Source: DATJUF01 sp035524095 (GTDB lineage: Bacteria; Desulfobacterota; Binatia; Binatales; Binataceae). From it: a stretch of DNA of 64,000 nt. This document shows positions 8,955 to 17,473 of this stretch, one piece after another. The notes under the pieces were generated by a model. That model was not told where the DNA came from. It was given only the letters and a program-made list of their open reading frames with translations, and ran no database searches. Location: assembly GCA_035524095.1 (NCBI GenBank), contig DATKPK010000189.1, positions 1-64,000 of the forward strand, read 5' to 3'. Made by a program: the position numbers and the translations under genes. Within the stretch, counting starts at the first letter, position 1. The number at the start of each line of letters is the position of its first letter.

Positions 8955-10486
8955 TGCTGCCGCGGGCTGAACTCAAGAATTTTGTACGCGAGGCGCGAGT
9001 ACTGATTGCGCGGGAACGCGACCTCAGCGCTTTCGAAATTTACGCGTCCGCCAGCGAGGATCGCGTCGCGCGGATAAACTACACGTCTGACATTCCGTCG
9101 CGCGGGGTTGAAGAGTTCAAGTCACTGAATGCTGAGGGCTTTGCGCTTCGGATCGTAATGAAGCGTGATGCGCACGAGACGGGGACGGCGGCGATCGCGG
9201 GTGACCTGGGTCTCGAAGCGGTACGCGATGCATTGAAGCGTGCGCGCAATGCAGTAGTGGTTGATCCGCACTTCAATGGTTTGCCGGCGGAGCCATCCAA
9301 GCTCCGAGCGGGAGAAGCGGCGAGTGCGAATGATTTGATGCGGGCGAACGATGGTTTGCTAGCGTCGGCGGCATGGCAAGTGATCGGCGGAGCAATTAAG
9401 ACTTTCAGAACCAAGGGGCCAAGCGGACTCGACCGGCCTGGACTGATTGTCGGCGGAGATCTTTCCATAATCCGAGATCGGATCGCAGTAACGAATTCAA
9501 ACTATCGCGATATCAGAACGGATGAGAATGCGCGCTTCGCCTCATCCATTACCGTGTTGGGCGAGGCGCTTGACGCTAAAGGAACGGCTAGTGCGGTCGG
9601 CGGATCGGTTGCTGAGGTAACGCGGTCGGCGGCGCGGCTCGGGCGTCAGGCGGTGTTGAAGGCGCTCGCACTGCAACACGGAGAGCGTCCGCCCCCGGGG
9701 CCATATCGGGTGGTTCTCGGAGCGCAACCGCTGGCTGAGATCGTCAACTACATGGTGCTTCCGTCGCTGACGACGGGAGCGTTTCACGCATCGAACTCGG
9801 CTTATCATGGACGTTTCGGGATGCGCGTGATGGATAAACGGATCAGCCTAATTGACGATCCGCTGACGACTGGCGGCCCGGTGAAGCGGCGGATTACGTG
9901 CGAAGGATTGCCAACCGCAAAGACCGATTTGATCAAATCAGGTGAACTGGTCGGGCTGCTATCGAACTTTTACGACGCTAGGCGGCTGATCAACGATCGG
10001 CATCGCGCGGAAAAGCTCGGCCCCGCGGGGGATAGAGTGACTATGTTTCCTGTATGCAGCGGATATCGGCTGGGTGACGGAGCGGCGCGGCGCTTTGATG
10101 CACATCCGGGGGCGAGCGGCACTAACGTGATAATGCGCGCGCGCGATGGTATCAGCGACGAGGAGTTGATCGAGCAAGCGGGCGAGGGAATTTACGTCGG
10201 CCGCGTATGGTACACCTATCCAATCAACGGCCAGCGAAACGGTGATTTCACCTGCACGATCAGCGGCGATTCGTACGTGATTCGCGGCGGGAAACTCGTG
10301 AAACCGTTGGCGCCCAACTGTTTGCGCATTAACGCGAATATCGAAGATGTGTTCACGCATCCAGTTGCGGTGGGGCGGCGCGCCCAGGCAGCGTCGGTAT
10401 GGGGATCGCCGGAGGCGTATTTCATGCCTGCGCTGCTAGCGGACGGAATCACGCTCGCGGCGGTTGGCGCAGCAGATTCGGATTGA
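8954..10486 (+). CDS. TldE/PmbA-like protease partner
   Basis: Second subunit of the TldD/TldE pair. It shares the family fold (GVEEFKSLNAEGFALRIV, VDPHFNGLPAEPSKL, FHASNSAYHGRFGMRVMDKR) but has no HExxxH in the region that carries zinc in TldD, as expected for the non-catalytic TldE/PmbA side. Glycine-rich C-terminal strands with YVGRVWYTYPINGQRNGDF are typical. Its length is 510 residues. The start overlaps the tldD stop by one base and the next gene starts three bases after its stop, so the three form one translationally coupled unit. Confidence 0.87.
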   Translation: MLPRAELKNFVREARVLIARERDLSAFEIYASASEDRVARINYTSDIPSRGVEEFKSLNAEGFALRIVMKRDAHETGTAAIAGDLGLEAVRDALKRARNAVVVDPHFNGLPAEPSKLRAGEAASANDLMRANDGLLASAAWQVIGGAIKTFRTKGPSGLDRPGLIVGGDLSIIRDRIAVTNSNYRDIRTDENARFASSITVLGEALDAKGTASAVGGSVAEVTRSAARLGRQAVLKALALQHGERPPPGPYRVVLGAQPLAEIVNYMVLPSLTTGAFHASNSAYHGRFGMRVMDKRISLIDDPLTTGGPVKRRITCEGLPTAKTDLIKSGELVGLLSNFYDARRLINDRHRAEKLGPAGDRVTMFPVCSGYRLGDGAARRFDAHPGASGTNVIMRARDGISDEELIEQAGEGIYVGRVWYTYPINGQRNGDFTCTISGDSYVIRGGKLVKPLAPNCLRINANIEDVFTHPVAVGRRAQAASVWGSPEAYFMPALLADGITLAAVGAADSD

Positions 10487-10489
10487 GCG

Positions 10490-11545
10490 TTGCCGTCGGG
10501 TCCACGCAAATCAGCTTCGGTTGCGAAAGCTCTCTCGCCGGATTCACCAATCGCGCGGATGACGGCGCGCGGAATCGTCGTCGCTGCGAACCCAGAGGAT
10601 TGGCGGCGCATCCGTACGTCCTTCAAGCTCGAAAACCATCTGCGGATACCGGGATTTATTGAACCTGAACTGCTCGAAGTGATGCGCAAATACCTGCGGC
10701 GGGCGCGTTTCGAGGAGAGCGAATACGGTACGGTTGGGCGCGATCTGGCGCTGTGGGACAGTCCGGTGGCGGGCGCACTCCATCTGCTGATGAACGATCC
10801 AGCGTTGCTCGATTTCGCACGGCGAATCAGCGGATGCGGACCGATCGGGAGCTTTACCGGCCGGCTATACCGGATGGTCACGACGCCCGGGATGGACTTC
10901 GATTGGCATAGCGATTTGAAGGAAGGCGATTTACGAGTCGGGTTGGCGATGACGGTCAATCTCGGAACCAGGCCATATCATGGCGGGATGCTGGAGATGA
11001 AGCGCGTCGATGAGGACGCCATCACCGAGATTCCGAACGTTGGGCCGGGCGATGCGATCATCTTTCGCCTCGCGCGGAATTTACGTCATCGTGTGACGCC
11101 GGTCGAAGGGAAGGTGCCTAAGACGGCGTTTACCGGATGGTTCATGCTGGCGCCGAATTTCGCTCAGCTCCGCCGTGAATGGCTGGCTGGGCAATATGAG
11201 GTGAATGGAGCTGTCCCACGCCGAAGGCGCAAGCCGGTGATGCCGTCGCCTACGGATGCTTTCTCGATCTCACCGACGGTGGTGACGCTCGGGACGAGCG
11301 ATGAGACGATTATCGCGAGCATCGCCACAGGGCGGTTCCATGGGTTGAACGAGACAGCGGTGCGAATGTGGGAGTTGATGGGGCGGGGGCAATCGCTGCA
11401 TCGTTCCGCGCTAGCGCTGGCGCGGGAATACGGAGTGGGCGTGGCGGTAGTCGAGCGTGACCTAACCGAGCTGGCCGCGAACCTGGCGGCGCGTCAATTG
11501 ATCACGCTCGGAATCGGAAACGAGAAGCCCGCTCACAACTGTTAG
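10490..11545 (+). CDS. 2-oxoglutarate/Fe(II) dioxygenase fused to a PqqD-like (RRE) domain
   Basis: Two-domain protein of 351 residues. Residues about 45-225 form a double-stranded beta-helix 2OG-Fe(II) oxygenase: HxD is H140/D142 in WHSDLKEG, the distal His is H200 in LRHRVTP, and K211 sits where prolyl-4-hydroxylase-like enzymes bind 2-oxoglutarate (PKTAFTGWF). Residues about 245-345 match PqqD-type domains (GRFHGLNETAVRMWELM, then VVERDLTELAANL), the fold of the RiPP recognition element that binds leader peptides. Translation starts at TTG 10490, three bases after the TldE-type stop. The context of a peptidase pair plus a hydroxylase carrying a peptide-binding domain suggests peptide modification and cleavage (inference). 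No precursor peptide gene is visible beside it. Confidence 0.85.
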   Translation: MPSGPRKSASVAKALSPDSPIARMTARGIVVAANPEDWRRIRTSFKLENHLRIPGFIEPELLEVMRKYLRRARFEESEYGTVGRDLALWDSPVAGALHLLMNDPALLDFARRISGCGPIGSFTGRLYRMVTTPGMDFDWHSDLKEGDLRVGLAMTVNLGTRPYHGGMLEMKRVDEDAITEIPNVGPGDAIIFRLARNLRHRVTPVEGKVPKTAFTGWFMLAPNFAQLRREWLAGQYEVNGAVPRRRRKPVMPSPTDAFSISPTVVTLGTSDETIIASIATGRFHGLNETAVRMWELMGRGQSLHRSALALAREYGVGVAVVERDLTELAANLAARQLITLGIGNEKPAHNC

Positions 11546-12006
11546 TGGACGAGGTGATCGTCGCGGTAGGTTTCCTGTTTGCTCGTGTAGCCAGTGGGAT
11601 CCCAGCGGGTCCATACGCCTTCGCGCTTGCCCATGCGATACTCGCCCTCGATTGACTTGACGCCGTTGAAATACCAACTGGTGTGGAGTCCATCTTGGAG
11701 ACCATTGTGGAAATGGTCAACGGCTGAGCGTTGGCCGTTGGCGTACCAGGTGGTCCATTCCCCTTCCTGAACGCCATCGCGGTAGCTGCCTTGGATTAGC
11801 TTGTCGTTGCCTTCGCCGTAAACGATGAAAGGGCCCTCCTTGACTGGCTTGCCATTGACGATTTTCTGACACCAGACTTCTTCACCCTTAGGTGGTGGAG
11901 CGCCCATCAGGGTGTCGCCGGGCGGACAGGTGAAGGTGGCCGTGTGATGGCAGGCGGCGAGACTCAGCGTCGCCAAAATGATACTGGCGAAGAACGGAGA
12001 CCGCAT
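11542..12006 (-). CDS. Lipoprotein with MORN-like (YwqK-type) repeats
   Basis: Exported lipoprotein: the N-terminus MRSPFFASIILATLSLAACHH has a lipobox (LAAC) with the lipidated Cys at residue 19. The mature part contains about four consecutive repeats of roughly 22 residues built on an EGxWxxWYxNGxx-x-EGxYxxG pattern (EGEWTTWYANGQRS, DGLHTSWYFNGVKS, EGVWTRWDPTG). This is the beta-hairpin MORN/YwqK repeat often found in surface proteins. The ATG at 12006 gives a normal signal peptide; an upstream in-frame ATG at 12066 would add 20 residues. Its last four bases overlap the stop of the convergent dioxygenase gene (TTAG serves both strands). Role unknown. Confidence 0.75.
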   Translation of the reverse strand: MRSPFFASIILATLSLAACHHTATFTCPPGDTLMGAPPPKGEEVWCQKIVNGKPVKEGPFIVYGEGNDKLIQGSYRDGVQEGEWTTWYANGQRSAVDHFHNGLQDGLHTSWYFNGVKSIEGEYRMGKREGVWTRWDPTGYTSKQETYRDDHLVH

Positions 12007-12098
12007 CAGCGAATTGGAAATCGAAGCGGGCGGTACGCGCCAATCACGCGTTACTGCCCGCTCCATTGAGAGATCAGCCCCGAAGGGCCGACAGTTGC

Positions 12099-13790
12099 CT
12101 AGTTTGCGCCGGTCGAACCGAGCAGGTTGCCGCCCAACGTCGGGTGGCCGACCGTCTTGTCGCCGATGATGTTGACCATCGCGGGCTTGCCGGACTTAAA
12201 GGCGCGTTCAAGCGCGGGAACGATTTCGTCAGGATCGGTAACGTTCTCGCCATGACAGCCCATCTCGGCAAAGGCCCGATCGTAACGAATGTCCTGCAGC
12301 ATGTTGAACGGCTCAGTGCGATCTTTGAGCATCGGCATCGACTCGAAACTTGGACCCCACGAGCTGTTGTTGTAGAGCACACAGACGATCGGCAGTTTGT
12401 AGCGCGCGGCAGTTTCCATATCGAAACCGCCGATGCCGAGCCCGCCGTCGCCCATAATCAGCGCGACCTGTGAGCCGGGACGTGCGACCTGCACACCGAT
12501 GCCCATTCCGAAGCCGTGGCCCACTGGGGCGAGCGGTCCCGCGTCGATGACCTGGCCGGGGAAGCGGGCGGTGAAGCCCTGGCTCATCCAACCCGACATA
12601 GTGAAGCTGTCGATAACGACCGTGGCGTTCTTATCGAGCACGGTGACGAGGTCCTTGGTCAGGCGCGCGGGATGAATGGGCTTGTTGGTGTGGAACTTCT
12701 TTTCGTTCTCGCCGACGACGCGGTCGAAATTGGCGCGTACCTCGCCCAATTCCTTGACCCATCCAGAGGAGCGATTCTTCGAGAAGTCGAGCTTCAACTC
12801 CTTGATACGGTTGATCATCTGGCGCAGCACCAGCTTCGGATCACCGACCATCGGAACTTCAGCCGGCACCTGCCATCCGATGCGCGATGGCGTCGGATCA
12901 ACCTGGATATACTTGGCCTTGTCGTTCCATGTCGGTGGGCGGCCGAAATGCTCGCCGCTCCAGAAGCGAAAGCCGAGGGTCAGAACCACGTCGGCGCGTC
13001 CGGTGAAGGGTTTTTTGAAGGCGCCGCGAATTGCCAGCGGATGCTCTTCGGAAACTGAGCCTTGGCCGGCGCGGCGGGCATAAACCGGAATCGAGGTAAG
13101 CTCGACGAACTCGCGCAATTCGGGCCCAGCCTGCGACCAGAAGAGGCCGTCACCGCCCGCGATCAAGGGACGTTCGGCGGCGTGCAGTAATTCTATCGCG
13201 CGATCAATCTTGGCCGGGTCGCCAGCGGAACGGACATCGTCGGGCGTAAAACGCATCCCGCCGCCTTTTTGACGGGCGTCGTCGTCCTTGGCGTAGAGAA
13301 TATTCTGGGGGATCTCGACCAGGGCGACACCCTGCGGCGGCGCGAGCGCTTCGCGATAGGCCAGGCGCATATCGAATTCAATCGTGCTCCAATCCGTGAC
13401 GCGCTTGGTGTACTTGGCGAAGCTGCGCAGCATGTCCGAGCCATAGGCTTCCTGGAAGGAGCCTTGATGGTCCTCGGTGTTGGGATGCTGGCCGGAGACA
13501 CAGACGACGGCGCTGTTGGTCATCGCGGCGAGACAGAGGCCGGTCATCGCGTTGGTCAGGCCGCATCCAGCGGTAACCATGCACAATCCGGCTTCGCCGG
13601 TCATGCGCGCATAGGCATCAGCGGCATAGGCGGTGGCCTGCTCATGGCGCATATGGATCAACTTGATCTCGTGGTTGCGCAACTGGGCCAGGATTGGAAA
13701 AAGGTGACCACCATTGATTGCGAAACAATAGCGCGAACGGTTTTCGCGCATTATGCGCGCGACCAGTTCGCCCCCGTCAGCTTTGGCCAT
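12099..13790 (-). CDS. Thiamine diphosphate-dependent enzyme (acetolactate synthase/oxalyl-CoA decarboxylase-like)
   Basis: Three-domain ThDP enzyme that decarboxylates or ligates 2-keto or acyl-CoA substrates. The N-terminal PYR domain carries the catalytic Glu (E50 in HMRHEQATAYAADAYAR). The central Rossmann-like domain follows, and the C-terminal PP domain has the cofactor motif GDGGLGIGG ending in VLYNNSSWG. The start at 13790 (MAKADGGELV) is fixed by AGGAGG seven bases upstream; the frame is open for 35 more residues. The 563-residue size fits the acetohydroxyacid synthase superfamily. No ilvN or other biosynthetic neighbours are present, so a catabolic lyase or decarboxylase is at least as likely as branched-chain biosynthesis. 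Confidence 0.85.
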   Translation of the reverse strand: MAKADGGELVARIMRENRSRYCFAINGGHLFPILAQLRNHEIKLIHMRHEQATAYAADAYARMTGEAGLCMVTAGCGLTNAMTGLCLAAMTNSAVVCVSGQHPNTEDHQGSFQEAYGSDMLRSFAKYTKRVTDWSTIEFDMRLAYREALAPPQGVALVEIPQNILYAKDDDARQKGGGMRFTPDDVRSAGDPAKIDRAIELLHAAERPLIAGGDGLFWSQAGPELREFVELTSIPVYARRAGQGSVSEEHPLAIRGAFKKPFTGRADVVLTLGFRFWSGEHFGRPPTWNDKAKYIQVDPTPSRIGWQVPAEVPMVGDPKLVLRQMINRIKELKLDFSKNRSSGWVKELGEVRANFDRVVGENEKKFHTNKPIHPARLTKDLVTVLDKNATVVIDSFTMSGWMSQGFTARFPGQVIDAGPLAPVGHGFGMGIGVQVARPGSQVALIMGDGGLGIGGFDMETAARYKLPIVCVLYNNSSWGPSFESMPMLKDRTEPFNMLQDIRYDRAFAEMGCHGENVTDPDEIVPALERAFKSGKPAMVNIIGDKTVGHPTLGGNLLGSTGAN

Positions 13791-14061
13791 CTGCAGATCC
13801 TCCTTGATTAGTTCCGGCTTGGTTAGTCCCGGGCCGGCGGGCTGCGGACCGTGTAGCGGCTGAAAGACCACTATGGCCGGAGCGGGCTGGTGCACACGGG
13901 CTGGTAACTATCATCGAAACGAATCCTTGCACATTTTAGGGGTGAGCGAAAACCGCAGGCGCCGAAGAAAGCCGCTGGAGATATTGATAGCGTCCGCAAA
14001 GTTGATCGAGAGCGCAAAGACTGTAAATGTTGGGGACCGTTAGTGGTTTGGGGAGGTTCGG

Positions 14062-15453
14062 TTGCGCGGACAACTTGCAAAGCGAATTTTGACGGTCGTG
14101 ATCGGATTGGCTGGTGCGATATTTACCGGACTTGCGGTTTCGAATGCGTATGGCGCTTCGACGATTCCGCTGTCGGCTCCCGAGCCTTCAACTTCACCTG
14201 CCGTTTCGAATGCTGGTTCGGCAACACCTGCAAGGCCCGTCACAGCTGCGAATGCCGCACCATTTGACTGGATGCAGCCAAAGACCTGGCCGTCACCATT
14301 CAACCCGTACTTGTGGCCATTCAATCTCTTCCCCGTGCCTGAAGTAGCGACCAATCCCAATGGCGGAGTGACCTATGGCATCCTGCTGGCCTTTCTATTC
14401 AAGGATCAGGATGGTCACATCAACAGTATCTTTGCGCCGGATGTTAACGAGAACAGCGAACTTGGACCGGGCGGATCGTTGAAGTATTTCGCCTACCCGT
14501 CAGAGGATACGCAATGGTCAGCGATTGGCGCAGCGCAGGAAAACATCGCGCGAACGGTCGATTTGAACTACGAAACCGGACGGACGCATGAAAATTGGTG
14601 GTCGGCAGAGGGCGAGTTGTTCTTTGAAAGGGATCCAACTGAGCGATTCTACGGTATAGGCAACACAACCGACGAGGGCAACGAGACTAATTATACGACC
14701 GAGCAACTCTATTTCAGGGCCTTGCTGGGTTGGAATATAACTCATGACCTGCAGCTAGCCTTCGTGACCAAGCCGCGCTACGTGCGGATTCAGGAAGGAG
14801 CATTCACCACGCTGCCGCAGATTTTCACGCTATTCCCTAACGTTAAGGGGATTAATGGCGGGAGCGAATTCTACAATGAGTTACGTCTAACCTATGACAC
14901 GCGGGATTCGATTGAGATGCCCCGCAGTGGTGGCTTGGGTGTGCTTTACGGCGGCAACGCTGACCGGGCTTTGGCGAGCTCGGTTTCGTATAATCGAATC
15001 GGTGGCGAACTCGCCCGCTACTATTCGTTTGGCAAACGCTTTACGCTGGCGATGCACGGCTATATGCAATACATGCCCGCGGGTGACGAAACGCCGTTTT
15101 GGTCGATGGGGTGGTTAGGCGGTGAACCCAGTGAGTTGTATTACCGAGAAACGCTGCGGGGATTTGGTGCGGGCCGCTTTATCGACAACAATATGACGGA
15201 CCTCAACATTGAGTTGCGCACACGGGTACTCGAAGCATCGGTGATGGGCAATAAGGGAGTCCTCGAGGTGGCGCCGTTCCTTGACGCCGGGCAGGTCTTT
15301 CACAACGTATCGTACAATCCGGTGGCGGCGCTCCATCCCGCTGGTGGAATTGGGCTGCGGGCCTTGGCTGAGCCGTTCGTCGTCGCGTACCTGGATGTCG
15401 GATGGGGCGGTGAGGGCACGGCGATCTTTACCGGGATCGATTATCCATTCTAA
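14062..15453 (+). CDS. Omp85/BamA-type outer-membrane beta-barrel protein
   Basis: Exported 463-residue protein with a signal peptide (about residues 1-32, ending SNAYGAS), a Pro/Ala-rich linker, then a sequence of alternating amphipathic strands typical of the surface-antigen (D15/Omp85) barrel: PNPNGGVTYG-like entry strands, ERDPTERFYGIGN, LTYDTRDSIEMPRSGG, YYRETLRGFGAGRF, FLDAGQVF. It ends in a C-terminal Phe (GIDYPF), the outer-membrane insertion signature. It is too short for POTRA repeats, so it is not BamA itself. The TTG start at 14062 has GGGAGG six bases upstream. Cargo or function unknown. Confidence 0.8.
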   Translation: MRGQLAKRILTVVIGLAGAIFTGLAVSNAYGASTIPLSAPEPSTSPAVSNAGSATPARPVTAANAAPFDWMQPKTWPSPFNPYLWPFNLFPVPEVATNPNGGVTYGILLAFLFKDQDGHINSIFAPDVNENSELGPGGSLKYFAYPSEDTQWSAIGAAQENIARTVDLNYETGRTHENWWSAEGELFFERDPTERFYGIGNTTDEGNETNYTTEQLYFRALLGWNITHDLQLAFVTKPRYVRIQEGAFTTLPQIFTLFPNVKGINGGSEFYNELRLTYDTRDSIEMPRSGGLGVLYGGNADRALASSVSYNRIGGELARYYSFGKRFTLAMHGYMQYMPAGDETPFWSMGWLGGEPSELYYRETLRGFGAGRFIDNNMTDLNIELRTRVLEASVMGNKGVLEVAPFLDAGQVFHNVSYNPVAALHPAGGIGLRALAEPFVVAYLDVGWGGEGTAIFTGIDYPF

Positions 15454-15509
15454 GGCTGTTTCCTACGGCCAGCGCATTAGTCAAGGGGCAGCTAGACAGG
15501 GGAGATTTG

Positions 15510-16406
15510 CTAGACGTTTCGGATGAAGGGAGTCAGCTTCAGGTGTGCGATCAAATCGCGCATCATCGAGGCTGAAAGATCAGCGGCAGTTTGCTTGGCC
15601 TGCGGACCCATCCGGGTCAAGCGAAGAAGGTTGCGCCGCGACGAGAGTGCGCTTTTAAGCGCCTCCGCGCCCATGGGATCGAAGCGGCAACAGGCGGCGG
15701 CGCCATGCTGTTCGAGGACGCCGGAAATCGCTTCCTGAGAGGCGCGGGCGAACATCTCGGCTTCGGCCCGATCGATCCGCTGCGCGCCACCAGTCGCGCG
15801 AATCACGCGATGCCATTGTTTGATACGGCGGAGGCCGCCTTCAAAGATGATGCGATGAGTAGAGAAACCGCCGAGCGGGCGGTCGATTGAACGCTTCAGC
15901 ATCGCATCCAACGCGCTGAAATCGATTGCGAGAAGCTTGAGCAGCAACTCACGGTAATCGCGTTCGTAGAGACTGTCGAAACAAGCCTCGTTGTAGATGT
16001 GGCTGGGCAGGCCCTTGTCGAAATGGCCAATGAAACGGACGGGCAAAAAGAAATTGTGTGCGACGACGTCGGCAGCGAGATGGGCTAGGTAACCGAGCAC
16101 GAAAGCTTGTTCGCGCTCGCTACGCGCGGATTGCATAAGGCCGAGACCGGTCGTCCAATTGTGGGAATGGCGCCTGAGACGGCTTTGGAAACGCCGTCCC
16201 TGCACAATATCGGGGGCGAGGCCGCCATAGAGAAAGACCTCGGGGAGGTTGACCAGGGCGGCTTGAAGCGGGGTCGAGGGGGTGATAACCGTCGCGAGTA
16301 CTTGGACGCCCAAGGCGATATGGGTGACAGGGCCCCATGCGAAGGCCGGCGCAGGAGCGAGCACGACCCACGCGATCACCAGGCCGAATAGAGTCCCTAA
16401 GAACAT
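15510..16406 (-). CDS. Exported zinc-dependent phospholipase C-like protein
   Basis: Belongs to the zinc-dependent phospholipase C / S1-P1 nuclease fold. A signal peptide (MFLGTLFGLVIAWVVLAP) ends in AFA just before WGPVTH. In true bacterial PLC the Trp exposed by cleavage coordinates zinc with its amino terminus. Further ligands are expected in HSHNW, YLAHLAADVVAHNFF and FIGHFD. I use the ATG at 16406; a TTG at 16445 would add 13 residues with no better ribosome site. The divergent udg gene begins at 16459. Whether it hydrolyses phospholipids is not shown; many relatives are uncharacterised. Confidence 0.78.
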   Translation of the reverse strand: MFLGTLFGLVIAWVVLAPAPAFAWGPVTHIALGVQVLATVITPSTPLQAALVNLPEVFLYGGLAPDIVQGRRFQSRLRRHSHNWTTGLGLMQSARSEREQAFVLGYLAHLAADVVAHNFFLPVRFIGHFDKGLPSHIYNEACFDSLYERDYRELLLKLLAIDFSALDAMLKRSIDRPLGGFSTHRIIFEGGLRRIKQWHRVIRATGGAQRIDRAEAEMFARASQEAISGVLEQHGAAACCRFDPMGAEALKSALSSRRNLLRLTRMGPQAKQTAADLSASMMRDLIAHLKLTPFIRNV

Positions 16407-16458
16407 TGGATAAAGTACACCGCTTCGATCACTCCAACCCAGCAATTGATTACATAAT

Positions 16459-17445
16459 ATGAGCAGTTCGATTTTACCGCCAGACAGTCGGCTCGACGCA
16501 CGAACGGTCCTCGACTCGTTGCGCGACTATCTCGAACAGCTGCGCGAGGAGGGGATCGAAGGACTGCCGGGGACGTTGAAGCCGGTGCGAGCGGAGGGCA
16601 AGCCTCTGCCACTCAGTGCGGCGCGCCCCCAGAAGGTTGCGGAAGCGCCGGAGCGCCGGCTGACGTTGCAGCGGGAGAGCGCGGAGCATCGTGTCGCGAT
16701 TGGAGCGGGGATTGTACCGGTGCGAGAGAAGACGGCGAGTGAGATAGGAGCACGGACAGAGTCCGGAGATGATAAGAAGGCGGCTGATGCGCCAATCGTC
16801 GCGGAAAGCGTAGGCGCTGCGGGCGCGAGTCCGGCGGAATTGTTCTATCGCTATCCGGGACTGGAGAAGACGGCCAACCTTGACGAATTACGCACGTTTA
16901 TCGGCGAGTGTACGCGATGCAAGCTCGCACCGATGCGCACCAATCTGGTTTTCGGCGTTGGGAATCTAAATGCTGATCTGATGTTCGTCGGCGAAGCGCC
17001 GGGAGCCGATGAGGACGCGCGCGGTGAGCCGTTTGTCGGGCGTGCCGGGCAACTACTCACCGATATAATTGAGCGCGGGATGGGGCTGACACGGGCAGAC
17101 GTGTATATCTGCAACGTGATCAAGTGCCGGCCGCCCGGTAATCGCAACCCTGAAAATGATGAAGTCGCGTCGTGTGAGCCGTTCCTGTTCCGGCAGATCG
17201 ATTTGGTGAAGCCGCGAGCGATCGTTGGCTTGGGAACCTTCGCGGTGCAAGCGCTGCTCAAGGTCAAGACGCCGATCTCAAAGCTGCGCGGCAACTGGCA
17301 TGAAGTGCGCGGGGTCAAACTGATGCCGACGTTTCATCCCGCGTATCTGTTACGGAATCCGGGTGATAAGCGGCTGGTATGGGCCGATATCCAGTTGGTG
17401 ATGAAAATGCTCGGGATGCCGATCACGAATCGCGGACGTACCTGA
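16459..17445 (+). CDS. Type-4 uracil-DNA glycosylase (Fe-S)
   Basis: Removes uracil from DNA as the first step of base excision repair. After a variable N-terminal region of about 130 residues, the family-4 domain shows CTRCKLAPMRTN (first Cys pair), motif A GEAPGADEDARGEPFVGRAG, NVIKCRPPGNRNP and SCEPF (remaining cluster Cys), and motif B HPAYLLRNP. The four cysteines bind a [4Fe-4S] cluster. At 328 residues it is longer than minimal enzymes because of the charged N-terminal extension. The ATG lies in an AT-rich stretch without a clear ribosome site, so a leaderless mRNA is possible. Confidence 0.92.
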   Translation: MSSSILPPDSRLDARTVLDSLRDYLEQLREEGIEGLPGTLKPVRAEGKPLPLSAARPQKVAEAPERRLTLQRESAEHRVAIGAGIVPVREKTASEIGARTESGDDKKAADAPIVAESVGAAGASPAELFYRYPGLEKTANLDELRTFIGECTRCKLAPMRTNLVFGVGNLNADLMFVGEAPGADEDARGEPFVGRAGQLLTDIIERGMGLTRADVYICNVIKCRPPGNRNPENDEVASCEPFLFRQIDLVKPRAIVGLGTFAVQALLKVKTPISKLRGNWHEVRGVKLMPTFHPAYLLRNPGDKRLVWADIQLVMKMLGMPITNRGRT

Positions 17446-17473
17446 GGAGCCGAGGCAAGTCGGACAAGTCTTA

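Noticed and set aside
12099..13790. Formal assignment of the ThDP enzyme as acetolactate synthase (ilvB)
   Set aside because: The superfamily is clear, but no regulatory subunit or branched-chain genes are nearby and the sequence does not distinguish it from lyases and decarboxylases.
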